In this document: one piece after another, positions 1 to 8,688 of the stretch
How positions within the stretch are numbered: the stretch's first letter is position 1
Layout: each line of letters starts with the position of its first letter
From: an uncultured Muribaculaceae bacterium
Lineage (GTDB): Bacteria > Bacteroidota > Bacteroidia > Bacteroidales > Muribaculaceae
DNA length: 64,000 nucleotides
Reading direction: 5' to 3'
NCBI GenBank assembly: GCA_910586995.1
Contig: CAJUKZ010000002.1
Location: 248,001-312,000, forward strand
The notes under the pieces: model-generated
The model's input: the letters and a program-made list of their open reading frames with translations, nothing else
Told to the model about the DNA's origin: nothing
Database searches by the model: none
Position numbers and translations under genes: made by a program

Positions 1-1505
1 CCGAAATTACGGGCCAAAGCCGCCAGATTGCCAAGTTTTGTCGCATCCGGCATATCATGAATACGGTATACGAATGCTTTTGCTTTCTTTCCTTTTGCCG
101 GCTTTCCAATAGCAGAGGCTACAGTGCGGTTGGCAAGGAGCATGAATTCCTCGATCAGTTTGTTGGCGTCTTTGGAGACTTTCACAAATACACCAACCGG
201 GTGTCCGGTTTCGTCAATGTCGAAACGCACCTCCTCACGGTCGAATTCCACTGCGCCCTCGTCAAAACGATTCTTGCGCAGGATCTTGGCAAACCTGTCG
301 AGAGTAAGAATCTCCTCAGACAACTCACCTTCACCTTTTTCAATAATCTCCTGCGCCTCCTCGTAAGTGAACCTCCTCACCGAGCGTGTCACCGTACGGC
401 AGATGCGGTAATCAAGCACTCTCGCTTCATCATCCATCTCGAATATGCATGAGAATGTGAGTTTGTCTTCATCGGGACGCAACGAACATATGCCGTTGCT
501 CAGGTGTTCGGGCAACATCGGCACCACACGGTCCACAAGATAGACACTTGTGGCACGCGCCTCAGCCTCGCGCTCGATGCTTGTGTTAGGACGTACATAA
601 TGCGTCACGTCGGCTATATGCACACCTACCTCATAGTGCCCGTTGGGCAAACGCCGGAACGACAGCGCATCGTCGAAGTCCTTGGCATCGCGCGGGTCGA
701 TGGTGAACGTAGTCACACCACGCATGTCCACTCGCTTGGCCACCTCCTCGTCGGTAATTCCGGAGTCGATCTTCGCAGCCGCTTTCTCTACAGACTCGGG
801 ATATTTATAGGGTAGATTATATTCGGCAAGTATGGCATGTATCTCAGCGGTGTTATCTCCGGCCTTACCGAGAATGTCGATTACCTCACCCTTAGGATTC
901 TTGGCATCCGCATCCCACGATGTGATCTTTACCACAGCTTTATCGCCGGTCTTACCACCTTTGAGCTTGGCTCTCGGAATGAATATATCATTGGCCAGAT
1001 ATTTTGAATCAGTGGTAAGATAGCCGAAATGCTTGTCGACGTCAAGCGTGCCGATGAAAGTCTGATCTTTTTTCTCTATTATTTCAATTACCTCTGCTTC
1101 GGGTTCTGCGCCCTTACGGCGGGCAGCGATATTAACCCTCACACGATCGCCATTGAGAGCATGCATGGAGTTTCTCTCCGCTACCATTATCTCCTCCCCA
1201 TCAGCATCGGTTGTCACTGAATTCTTGCCATTCGATCGTCTGGAGAAGACACCGGTGGTGACAGACGATCTCTCAGGAGTCTTATATTTTCCGGGAGAAG
1301 TCTCGATAAGGCCACCATCGAACGCGAGTTCTGCCAGATAAAGGGCTACCTGGCGCTGCGATGCCGCATCTTCCACACCAATGGCGTGCGATACCTGCCG
1401 GTAGTTGAATGTATTGCTTTTCTGCATCGACACAAATGTATCGACAGCCGCGCGCAGTTCATTGCTGCGGAGCTTTGCAGTCTGTGTTCTTGATTTCTTA
1501 GTCAT
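1..1505 (-). CDS. rnr: Ribonuclease R, N-terminal 501 residues (3' end beyond window)
   Basis: Processive 3'-5' exoribonuclease that degrades structured RNA in the cytoplasm. Reading leftward from ATG at 1505, the frame is open to the window edge, about 501 codons, so the C-terminal part (end of the RNB domain and the S1 domain) is missing only because the window stops. A basic N-terminal winged-helix-like segment is followed by cold-shock-type OB folds. The RNB domain begins near residue 260 with the Asp-rich catalytic motif TIDPRDAKDFDDALS (about nt 715-670) and continues through HIADVTHYV and the VPMLPEHLSNGICSL segment, all hallmarks of RNase R/RNase II. Length and N-terminal extension favour RNase R. 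No TAnnTTTG promoter is obvious between it and gyrB, so some transcription may be read-through. Confidence 0.93.
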   Translation of the reverse strand, partial: MTKKSRTQTAKLRSNELRAAVDTFVSMQKSNTFNYRQVSHAIGVEDAASQRQVALYLAELAFDGGLIETSPGKYKTPERSSVTTGVFSRRSNGKNSVTTDADGEEIMVAERNSMHALNGDRVRVNIAARRKGAEPEAEVIEIIEKKDQTFIGTLDVDKHFGYLTTDSKYLANDIFIPRAKLKGGKTGDKAVVKITSWDADAKNPKGEVIDILGKAGDNTAEIHAILAEYNLPYKYPESVEKAAAKIDSGITDEEVAKRVDMRGVTTFTIDPRDAKDFDDALSFRRLPNGHYEVGVHIADVTHYVRPNTSIEREAEARATSVYLVDRVVPMLPEHLSNGICSLRPDEDKLTFSCIFEMDDEARVLDYRICRTVTRSVRRFTYEEAQEIIEKGEGELSEEILTLDRFAKILRKNRFDEGAVEFDREEVRFDIDETGHPVGVFVKVSKDANKLIEEFMLLANRTVASAIGKPAKGKKAKAFVYRIHDMPDATKLGNLAALARNF

Positions 1506-1561
1506 AAATAGTTGATTTTTCAGATTATGCATGTTGATTTACATGCCTGATCCCCATATAT

Positions 1562-1610
1562 AAAAAACAACGGCCACACTCCGAAAGTTTTACCCCGGAC
1601 GCGGCGCGTT
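1562..1610 (-). terminator. Probable intrinsic terminator of gyrB
   Basis: On the minus strand, 34 bases after the gyrB stop, the arms 1610-1596 and 1583-1569 form an interrupted GC-rich hairpin (AACG, GCC and TCCG blocks pair with an internal loop). It is followed by a run of six T (1567-1562). The stem is imperfect, so some read-through into rnr is possible. Confidence 0.45.
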
Positions 1611-1643
1611 GTAAAAATTTATATCAGGCAATACCTCTTATGG

Positions 1644-3587
1644 TTACGCGTCTATATTGGCGTAGTGGGCATTGTCTTCGATGAACTCGCGTCGCGGTCC
1701 GACGTCTTCACCCATAAGCATCGAGAATATACGGTCGGCCTCTGCCGCATCCGATATGTGGACTTGCTTCAGCATACGGTGTTCAGGCGACATGGTTGTA
1801 AAACGCAACTCCTCGGCACTCATCTCACCAAGACCTTTGAATCGCTGAACCTTTACGCGATCGCCATGCTCGGCAATATAGCGCTGAAGCTGATTATCGG
1901 TCCAGCAATATTCCTCTTTCTTACCTATAGTCACTTTGTAAAGCGGCGGTGTGGCCAGATATAGATAGCCATTCTCGATGATCGGACGCATGCGACGGAA
2001 GAAGAATGTCATAAGCAACGTGGCGATATGCGCTCCGTCGACATCGGCATCGGTCATTATTATTATCTTGTGGTATGCAAGCTTGGCAAGATTTACTTCT
2101 TTCGAATCCTCCTCTGTACCGACAGTGACACGCATGGCCCTGAAAAGATTCAGGATTTCCTCGCTTTCAAACACCTTATGATCAATCGCTTTCTCTACAT
2201 TAAGGATCTTACCGCGCAGAGGAAGTATGGCCTGGAACTGTCGGTCGCGTCCCTGCTTGGCGCTTCCTCCTGCCGAGTCACCCTCGACTATGAACAGTTC
2301 GCAATCCTCTGCCGTACGGCTCGAGCAATCGGCTAGTTTACCGGGCAGACCTCCACCGCTCAGAGGAGACTTGCGCTGAATCTTGACACGCGCATTGTAG
2401 GCCGCATGCCTTGCCTGTGCAGCAAGAACAACTTTATCCACAATCACGCGGGCCTGCTTGGGATGCTCCTCAAGATAGGTGCGCAGAGCGTCAGATACGG
2501 CAGTCTGCACTGCTCCGATCACTTCATTATTGCCGAGTTTCGTTTTTGTCTGACCTTCGAACTGAGGTTCCATCACCTTCACAGAAATAACAGCCGTAAG
2601 ACCTTCGCGGAAGTCATCGCTATTTATTTCCACCTTTGCTTTCTCGAGCAACTTATTGTCCTCAGCGTATTTTTTCAAAGTGGACGTGAGACCGCGACGG
2701 AAACCTGTAAGGTGTGTACCACCCTCAATCGTGTTGATATTGTTTACGAATGAATATACATTCTCGTTGTATGTGCTGTTGTATGTCAGAGCCACTTCCA
2801 CGGGGATACCTCCTCGCTCGGTATTCAGATGTATCACATCATTGATCAGCGGCTCTTTGGATGCATCTATATAGCGGACAAACTCATTGAGACCTTCCGC
2901 GCTATAGAAAGTCTCGCTCTTGGGATTGCCCTCATCGTCCAGCACACGCATATCGGTCAGCGTAAGTGTGATACCTGCATTCAGGAACGCAAGGTCGCGC
3001 AGACGGTTGGCAAGAGTCTGATAATCGTAGGTAGTGACAGTGAATATCGAATCGTCGGGCTTAAAGGTTATGCTTGTGCCAGTACGGTCGCTTGAACCTA
3101 TTATAGTAAGTTCTGTGGTTGGCTTACCGCAGCAGTATTCCTGCATATAGGCATTGCCGTCGCGGTGAACCTCCGCACGCAGATAAGTGGAAAGTGCATT
3201 CACGCAGGATACACCCACGCCGTGCAGACCACCGGAGACCTTATACGATCCTTTATCGAATTTTCCGCCGGCATGCAGAACGGTAAGTACGACTTCCAAC
3301 GCGCTTTTATGCTCTTTCTCATGCATGTCTACCGGGATTCCTCGACCGTCGTCTACAACGGTTATCGAGTTATCTTCATTAATAGTGACATCAATGGTCG
3401 TGGCATAGCCGGCCAAAGCCTCGTCTATAGAGTTGTCCACCACCTCATATACCAGATGGTGCAGGCCCTTGGCACTTATATCACCAATATACATGGCAGG
3501 GCGCTTGCGCACGGCTTCAAGCCCTTCAAGCACCTGGATCGAACTCGCACCGTATTCTTTTTTCTCTTTTTCTACGTCTTCTGACAT
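1644..3587 (-). CDS. gyrB: DNA gyrase subunit B
   Basis: ATPase/TOPRIM subunit of DNA gyrase, which introduces negative supercoils with GyrA. The 647 residues show the GHKL ATP-binding motifs EVVDNSIDEA (about 48-57), DGRGIPV and GGLHGVGVSCVNA, then the transducer domain, the TOPRIM motif EGDSAGGSAKQGRD and the metal-binding DADVDGAHI. The C-terminus ends with the usual gyrase tail (RFKGLGEM, GEDVGPRREFIEDNA). Length is typical of gyrases without the long insert seen in gamma-proteobacteria. ParE is the alternative, but the QGRDRQFQAILPLRGKILNVEKA stretch fits GyrB better. ATG at 3587 is the first start after the promoter at 3794-3764. Confidence 0.96.
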   Translation of the reverse strand: MSEDVEKEKKEYGASSIQVLEGLEAVRKRPAMYIGDISAKGLHHLVYEVVDNSIDEALAGYATTIDVTINEDNSITVVDDGRGIPVDMHEKEHKSALEVVLTVLHAGGKFDKGSYKVSGGLHGVGVSCVNALSTYLRAEVHRDGNAYMQEYCCGKPTTELTIIGSSDRTGTSITFKPDDSIFTVTTYDYQTLANRLRDLAFLNAGITLTLTDMRVLDDEGNPKSETFYSAEGLNEFVRYIDASKEPLINDVIHLNTERGGIPVEVALTYNSTYNENVYSFVNNINTIEGGTHLTGFRRGLTSTLKKYAEDNKLLEKAKVEINSDDFREGLTAVISVKVMEPQFEGQTKTKLGNNEVIGAVQTAVSDALRTYLEEHPKQARVIVDKVVLAAQARHAAYNARVKIQRKSPLSGGGLPGKLADCSSRTAEDCELFIVEGDSAGGSAKQGRDRQFQAILPLRGKILNVEKAIDHKVFESEEILNLFRAMRVTVGTEEDSKEVNLAKLAYHKIIIMTDADVDGAHIATLLMTFFFRRMRPIIENGYLYLATPPLYKVTIGKKEEYCWTDNQLQRYIAEHGDRVKVQRFKGLGEMSAEELRFTTMSPEHRMLKQVHISDAAEADRIFSMLMGEDVGPRREFIEDNAHYANIDA

Positions 3588-3763
3588 ATTCTTTCCTTTG
3601 AGCAGACTATTTCTTTTAATTTTTTCGGAATATCCCCGGAAGCCACAACTTCACACAGGCCATACGCTATCCTCAATATCCGCACTCTGCTCTGTAATAT
3701 GCGGTCGGACAACGTGCCCTTCATTGGGGAAACTACCGTTCTTTATTCTCTTTTTTACTGAGA

Positions 3764-3794
3764 CAAAGTTACGAAAAATCCACGACTCTACAAA
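3764..3794 (-). promoter_or_regulatory. Bacteroidetes-type promoter for gyrB
   Basis: Minus-strand TTTG (3794-3791), 19 bases, then TAACTTTG (3771-3764) match the full Bacteroidetes primary-sigma consensus. The predicted start near 3757 gives gyrB an untranslated leader of roughly 170 bases. The rest of the 407-base gap 3588-3994 holds this leader and the tRNA promoter; I see no gene in it. Confidence 0.7.
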
Positions 3795-3942
3795 ATATTG
3801 AGACCACGACAAAACAATACATGAATTCCTTCCAACTGAACCAACAACGCCATATCACACTAATATGCAACCACATAGACAAGCCATCCAAATCACAAGG
3901 CAATAACCATATGTTAAAATAAGTGAAATTATACACAAAACA

Positions 3943-3974
3943 TTTGGCTCATTCAAAAAAAGTCTCTACCTTTG
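3943..3974 (+). promoter_or_regulatory. Promoter for tRNA-Pro
   Basis: TTTG at 3943-3946 and TACCTTTG at 3967-3974 are separated by 20 bases, the Bacteroidetes consensus. The tRNA begins 21 bases after the -7 element, leaving a short 5' leader for RNase P. Confidence 0.75.
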
Positions 3975-3994
3975 CATCGCTTTTGAAACCTAAT

Positions 3995-4068
3995 CGGGGT
4001 GTAGCTCAGTTGGTTAGAGTACGCGTCTGGGGGGCGTGAGGTCGCTAGTTCGAGTCTAGTCACCCCGA
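3995..4068 (+). tRNA. tRNA-Pro (anticodon GGG)
   Basis: A full cloverleaf can be drawn. The acceptor arms CGGGGTG (3995-4001) and CACCCCG (4061-4067) pair perfectly, and the D arm is GCTC/GAGT. The anticodon stem CGCGT/GCGTG encloses loop CTGGGGG with anticodon GGG at 4029-4031, and the T arm GCTAG/CTAGT encloses TTCGAGT. The discriminator is A4068 and CCA is not encoded. The loop and acceptor match proline tRNAs, which begin with CGGGGTG. It is transcribed alone, with its own promoter and terminator. Confidence 0.95.
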
Positions 4069-4089
4069 CTAATAAAAGCAAAAGCTGAA

Positions 4090-4122
4090 AGAGTGCGACT
4101 CATTGGGTCGCACTCTTTTTTT
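4090..4122 (+). terminator. Intrinsic terminator after tRNA-Pro
   Basis: A perfect 10-bp stem (4090-4099 with 4107-4116) with a 7-base loop is followed by TTTTTT. It lies 22 bases after the tRNA and just before the promoter of the next gene. Confidence 0.9.
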
Positions 4123-4127
4123 GTGTC

Positions 4128-4158
4128 TTTGCATCAGTCTGTATTTTTATTATCTTTG
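4128..4158 (+). promoter_or_regulatory. Promoter of the TonB receptor gene, unusually close to the start codon
   Basis: TTTG (4128-4131), 19 bases, TATCTTTG (4151-4158) is a full consensus promoter. Transcripts normally begin about 7 bases after the final G, i.e. near 4165, while the start codon is at 4167. The mRNA should therefore be leaderless or almost so. Confidence 0.7.
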
Positions 4159-4166
4159 CAGTAGAT

Positions 4167-6209
4167 ATGACTCCAACACCACGACATCTGATATTTACAG
4201 CGGCGATATTGTATGCGGGCATTCCGGCTCTGAACGCCGGAAATGACGCCGACTCCGTGCGCTCGGTAGAGCTAAAGGAACTGTCGGTCGGAGCACGTCG
4301 CGCAGGCCGCACTGTCGGTCAGTCGGCCCTTATTGGCGAAAGCCTCAACCGTGGAGAGCTGATAAGAGCAGCATGCTGTAATCTCGGTGAAAGCTTCAGC
4401 ACCAATCCATCAGTAGATGTAAGCTACACCGACGCCGCCACAGGCGCCCGTCAGATCCGGCTACTTGGACTGTCCGGCACATACGTACAGATGCTGACTG
4501 AAAATCTTCCGGCTTTCCGTGGGGCTGCCGCACCATATTCCCTCGGCTATGTTCCCGGCCCCTGGATGCAAAGCATACAGGTGAGCAAAGGCAGTGCTTC
4601 CGTAAAAAACGGAGCAGAAGCAATCTCCGGACAGATCAACATCGAATATCTGAAGCCGCAGGCCGACGAAGCCATGCACATCAATCTATATACAGATACC
4701 GATCTGAAAATAGAAGCTAATTTTGACGGAAACATACATTTCCCCAAAACGTCCGATGGAGAGTCCGGCCCTTGGAGCACATCCATACTCGCGCATTACG
4801 AAAACTCGTTCCGTGATCATGACGGCAATCACGACGGCTTCATGGACAAACCTCGTGTCGAACAGTTGCACCTCGTCAACAGATGGGCGCGCGTATCTCA
4901 GAAAAACATATTCCAAACTGCCATAAACTTTCTGACTGAAGACCGCAGGAGCGGACAGCACGGCCATAACAAAGACAATCCATACCGTATAAAAATACGC
5001 ACCGACCGCGCTGAATTTTTTGCCAAGGACGCAGTGATATTCAATCAGGAAAACGCTTCCAACATAGCACTGATGGCAAGCGGTTCGCTTCATAAGCTCG
5101 ACGCAACCTACGGACACAGAAAATACAGCGTAGACCAATGGAATGCATATCTATCACTGATGTATGAAACCAACCTGCCATCACAGGCAGGCAACATATC
5201 AGCCGGACTGAGCCTTAACCACGACGCATACGAGAACGAGACTGCTACCGATAACGGTGGCATCCCCATCGCCCTACCCTCTCTCCCGAGGGAGACGACA
5301 GCCGGAATATATGCTCAATACACATATATCCTGGGCGAAAAGTTGACAGCTATGGCCGGGCTACGCGCCGACCACAGCAGCCACTACGGATGGTTCGTCA
5401 CTCCACGCGCACATATAAAATATACCCCGATACCTCAGTTCAGCCTGCGCGGCGCAGCAGGAAAAGGATACCGCACAAACCACGTCCTGGCTGAAAACAA
5501 CTACCTGCTGGCATCTTCGCGCGCACTTATAATAGCGCAGGATCTGAAACAAGAGGAAGCATGGAATTTCGGATTCAGCGCCAATACCGACTTCCGGATA
5601 GCCGGACGCCCATTCTCAGCATCAGCCGAATATTACTATACAAGATTCAGCGAACAGATAGTCGTGGATTTTGATTCAGATCCACATGCAGTCATATTCA
5701 GCAACCTCACTGGGCGCAGTTTCAGCCATACCCTGCAACTCGAGGCCAATTACGAATTATTCGACGGATTCAACCTCACCTGCGCATGGCGACTGAACGA
5801 CGCGAGATCCGACTACGGCGAAAAAGGCCTTAGACAGCGCCCCCTTACGCCAAAATGGAAAGGCCTCGCATCCGTAAGTTACCGCATCCCACCGGGTCTA
5901 TGGCAGATAGACCTTACGCTTCAGTACAACGGATCCGGACGCATGCCTGATCCATATACGCTTTCCGACGGGACATCATCATGGCCCGCAACATTCAAGG
6001 CTTTCGGACAGCTCTCCGGACAAGTAACACGCTTCTTCCGCTGGGGCAGCATCTACGCCGGAGGAGAAAACCTCACAGGATTCAAACAGAAAAACGCCAT
6101 AATAAGCGCAGCAGATCCCTGGAGTGGCAACTTCGACTCCACGATGATCTGGGGGCCGCTACACGGAGCTATGGCATATGCGGGCATAAGAATCAACATC
6201 AACAGATAA
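4167..6209 (+). CDS. TonB-dependent outer-membrane receptor, probably for a metal complex
   Basis: Outer-membrane beta-barrel importer of 680 residues. An N-terminal signal peptide (about 1-24, ending LNAG) is followed by a plug domain (ARQIRLLGLSGTYVQMLTENLPAFRG, VSKGSASVKNGAEAISGQINIEYL) and a barrel ending in alternating aromatic strands (AYAGIRININR). It has no carboxypeptidase-like N-terminal domain and no SusD partner, so it is not a glycan SusC. Extracellular-loop segments are rich in Asp/His (DHDGNHDGFMD, GQHGHNKDN). The next gene encodes an exported MxCxxC metal-binding protein, so copper or another soft metal is a reasonable substrate guess, not proven. The start is fixed by the signal peptide even though it almost coincides with the predicted transcription start. 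Confidence 0.85.
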   Translation: MTPTPRHLIFTAAILYAGIPALNAGNDADSVRSVELKELSVGARRAGRTVGQSALIGESLNRGELIRAACCNLGESFSTNPSVDVSYTDAATGARQIRLLGLSGTYVQMLTENLPAFRGAAAPYSLGYVPGPWMQSIQVSKGSASVKNGAEAISGQINIEYLKPQADEAMHINLYTDTDLKIEANFDGNIHFPKTSDGESGPWSTSILAHYENSFRDHDGNHDGFMDKPRVEQLHLVNRWARVSQKNIFQTAINFLTEDRRSGQHGHNKDNPYRIKIRTDRAEFFAKDAVIFNQENASNIALMASGSLHKLDATYGHRKYSVDQWNAYLSLMYETNLPSQAGNISAGLSLNHDAYENETATDNGGIPIALPSLPRETTAGIYAQYTYILGEKLTAMAGLRADHSSHYGWFVTPRAHIKYTPIPQFSLRGAAGKGYRTNHVLAENNYLLASSRALIIAQDLKQEEAWNFGFSANTDFRIAGRPFSASAEYYYTRFSEQIVVDFDSDPHAVIFSNLTGRSFSHTLQLEANYELFDGFNLTCAWRLNDARSDYGEKGLRQRPLTPKWKGLASVSYRIPPGLWQIDLTLQYNGSGRMPDPYTLSDGTSSWPATFKAFGQLSGQVTRFFRWGSIYAGGENLTGFKQKNAIISAADPWSGNFDSTMIWGPLHGAMAYAGIRININR

Positions 6210-6239
6210 CCAATTTTTCAAAAACAAAGACATAATATA

Positions 6240-6557
6240 ATGAAAACTAAAATCATCACCTTTGCAGCAGCCCTGCTTATCTCAGCGTCAGGCTTCGCCA
6301 AAGACATAAAAGTAGCGGTCTTCACCCCAACCCCCGAAATGCATTGCGCCAGTTGCGAGACACGCATCAAGGATAACATACGCTTCGAACGCGGCATCAA
6401 AAAGATCGACACCGACCTTAAAACACAGACAGTAACCATCAAATACGACGCGGACGCGATCACTGCGGAAGCAATCCAACAGGCATTCAAGAAAATCGGA
6501 TTCGATGTAGAACTCGTGTCAGACACTCCTGAAAAGGACAAGAAAAAGAAAAACTAA
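6240..6557 (+). CDS. Exported heavy-metal-associated (HMA) domain protein
   Basis: A 105-residue protein with a signal peptide (1-20, ending SGFA) followed by a single ferredoxin-like HMA domain. The metal-binding loop is MHCASC (Cys36, Cys39), as in copper chaperones and the N-domains of copper ATPases. The highly charged lysine tail (residues 98-105) is unusual. Export suggests it handles metal in the periplasm rather than in the cytosol. It lies 30 bases downstream of the TonB receptor and 27 upstream of the POT transporter, consistent with one transcript. Mercury-type MerP is an alternative, but no mer genes are near. Confidence 0.85.
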   Translation: MKTKIITFAAALLISASGFAKDIKVAVFTPTPEMHCASCETRIKDNIRFERGIKKIDTDLKTQTVTIKYDADAITAEAIQQAFKKIGFDVELVSDTPEKDKKKKN

Positions 6558-6584
6558 TAAATTCTTAAATAACAATCAATCATC

Positions 6585-8312
6585 ATGTTTAAAAATCAGC
6601 CCAAAGGACTGTATGTACTGGCCCTCGCCAACACCGGCGAGCGTTTCGGCTACTACACGATGCTCGCGATCCTTCTGCTGTTCCTACAGGCGAAATTCGC
6701 CTTGTCTACAGCCACCGCGACTTTTATCTATTCTACTTTTCTTGCCCTTGTCTACTTCATGCCCATGCTCGGCGGCATGATAGCCGACAAATGGAATTTC
6801 CAGAAGACTGTATCACTCGGTATCATCGTCATGTTTGCCGGATACCTGGTGATGTCGCTGCCGACACAGCCAGGAGCTACACTCTCAATGGTGATAATGT
6901 TCGCTGCACTGTTCCTAATCAGCGCCGGCACAGGTCTGTTCAAAGGCAACCTGCAGGTTATGGTCGGAGACCTATACAACGATCCCCGCTACAGTGAGAA
7001 ACGCGATGTGGCCTTCTCCCTTTTCTACATGGCCATTAACATCGGCGCTATGTTCGCACCCTCTGTCACAGAATATCTTTGCAGCATGGCCATGCACTCC
7101 AACGGCCTCGAATACAATCCGGCACTTCCCGGCTTGTGCAACGCATTCATAGCCGGAGAACTCACCGATCCCGCAAAGATCGCAACACTACAATCGCTTG
7201 CAGGCAATGTTTCTGATCTCGCACAGTGGTGTCGCACATACATGGACACACTCACCACCGGCTACAGCTACGCATTTGCTGTGGCATGCGGATCTATGGT
7301 GCTTTCGTTCCTTATCTATAAGCTTGGAGTCAAGACATACGACGGTGTAAGCGACGGCAAAGCCTCTGCAAACTCAACCAATGGCAAAGCAAACGCTCCC
7401 GAGCTCACCAAAGAACAGACCAAAAGTCGCATTGTGGCTCTTCTCCTTGTATTCGCCGTTGTGATATTCTTCTGGATGGTCTTCCACCAGAACGGAGCCA
7501 CACTGACCAAGTTCGCACAGCAGTTCACCTCCACCACAGCCGGCGGCTGGACACGCATCGGATTCAACGTATGGGCTTTGGCTACAATAGTTGTCGCTGT
7601 GTACTCGGCATTCTCTATGTTCCAGAGCAGTACAGGACGCGCCCGCGGTATATCTGCCATAATATTTGCAGCTTCAATTGCCGGACTATATTTCATATAT
7701 GGCAATACACCCGACGTTGTATCCGGGATACAGCCTCAGATCTTCCAGCAGTTCAACCCCTTCTATGTAGTTGCGCTCACTCCATTCTCCGTGGCATTCT
7801 TCTCATGGCTTGCCAAGAAGAAAAAAGAGCCCTCTGCTCCTCGCAAGATCGGCTACGGCATGATTGTAGCAGGTATAGCTTTCGGCATCATGGCCACTGT
7901 ATCCCTTATGGCAGGACTCGGCATTGCTCCTGAAGATGGAGTAAGCCCCACCCTTGTGTCTCCGAACCTTCTGATAGGCGTGTATCTCGTGCTTACTCTC
8001 GCCGAATTGCTTCTGTCGCCTATGGGTATATCATTCGTATCCAAGGTAGCTCCTCCCAAGTACAAGGGCGCTATGATGGGCTGCTGGTTCGGCGCAACAG
8101 CCATAGGTAACTACCTTGTAGTCGTTCCCGCCCTTCTTTGGGTACATATCAATGTATGGCTGCTTTGGCTCATACTCCTGGCTCTATGCTTCATCAGCGC
8201 AGCGTTTATCTTCTCTATCATGAAGAAACTTGAGAATGCCACCTCAGATGCACCGGCTGAAAAACTCCCCGCCGATGTACCTCAGGATGACATAGAAAAT
8301 GAAGCGATCTAA
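6585..8312 (+). CDS. Proton-dependent oligopeptide transporter (POT/PTR family)
   Basis: Inner-membrane symporter for di- and tripeptides, 575 residues with about 14 predicted membrane segments. The N-terminus has the family ERFGYY proton-coupling signature (residues about 18-24), followed by GGMIADKW between helices 2 and 3 and the FSLFYMAINIGAMFAPSVTEYLC signature near residue 145. A long central loop rich in Ser/Asn/Lys (about 250-280) separates the two bundles, as in Bacteroidetes members. It follows the HMA protein by 27 bases, so it may be co-transcribed, but a functional link between peptide uptake and metal handling is only suggested by order. The C-terminal 30 residues are acidic and cytoplasmic. 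Confidence 0.9.
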   Translation: MFKNQPKGLYVLALANTGERFGYYTMLAILLLFLQAKFALSTATATFIYSTFLALVYFMPMLGGMIADKWNFQKTVSLGIIVMFAGYLVMSLPTQPGATLSMVIMFAALFLISAGTGLFKGNLQVMVGDLYNDPRYSEKRDVAFSLFYMAINIGAMFAPSVTEYLCSMAMHSNGLEYNPALPGLCNAFIAGELTDPAKIATLQSLAGNVSDLAQWCRTYMDTLTTGYSYAFAVACGSMVLSFLIYKLGVKTYDGVSDGKASANSTNGKANAPELTKEQTKSRIVALLLVFAVVIFFWMVFHQNGATLTKFAQQFTSTTAGGWTRIGFNVWALATIVVAVYSAFSMFQSSTGRARGISAIIFAASIAGLYFIYGNTPDVVSGIQPQIFQQFNPFYVVALTPFSVAFFSWLAKKKKEPSAPRKIGYGMIVAGIAFGIMATVSLMAGLGIAPEDGVSPTLVSPNLLIGVYLVLTLAELLLSPMGISFVSKVAPPKYKGAMMGCWFGATAIGNYLVVVPALLWVHINVWLLWLILLALCFISAAFIFSIMKKLENATSDAPAEKLPADVPQDDIENEAI

Positions 8313-8381
8313 GCTAAAAGCCTCAACTTAACACACTTTAACCTGCTTTTAACAGCATCGGAGACAAGTGTAAACACAATG

Positions 8382-8424
8382 TCGCACGGATGTAACTCAA
8401 GCGTAACATCCGTGCGATAATTTT
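8382..8424 (+). terminator. Terminator-like hairpin after the POT gene
   Basis: A perfect 12-bp stem (8382-8393 with 8406-8417) and 12-base loop are followed by TAATTTT. The T-stretch overlaps a possible -7 element (TAATTTTG, 8418-8425) for the downstream small transcript. Confidence 0.6.
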
Positions 8425-8431
8425 GCATCAG

Positions 8432-8608
8432 AAAATCCAAGATACTAAAATGCTTTCCGAAGCATTACAAGATATACCACTTGAGAATCTATAACCTGAG
8501 AAAACTCAGTATCAAGTTCAAATAGATAGTAATTATTGAATAATCGCATAACAACATCATTATCCCTTTGAGATGTGGACCGTCGAGACTGACGTTCCAC
8601 ATTCTTTT
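8432..8608 (+). ncRNA. Candidate small RNA between the POT gene and prfC
   Basis: In the 376-base gap 8313-8688 there is a TAATTTTG -7 element (8418-8425; no clear TTTG upstream) and, 150 bases on, a strong intrinsic terminator. That terminator is a 12-bp stem 8573-8584/8591-8602 with one C/T mismatch, followed by seven T. Together they would define a plus-strand transcript of about 175 bases between two real genes. It contains a tiny frame, ATG 8450 to TAA 8494 (14 codons), and a CTGAG/CTCAG hairpin. Neither is convincing alone. I do not recognise the sequence as a known RNA family. It could also be a 3' extension of the POT message. Confidence 0.35.
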
Positions 8609-8688
8609 TTTATGCTACTGAAGCATACAATAATCCCGGAAAGACATATAGCAGTCATCCCGGGAATTGTAATATTTTACAGACTATA

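Noticed and set aside
8382..8417. Operator shared with the response-regulator leader
   Set aside because: The hairpin after the POT gene has a terminator-like position and T-rich end; two partial matches are too few to call a regulon.
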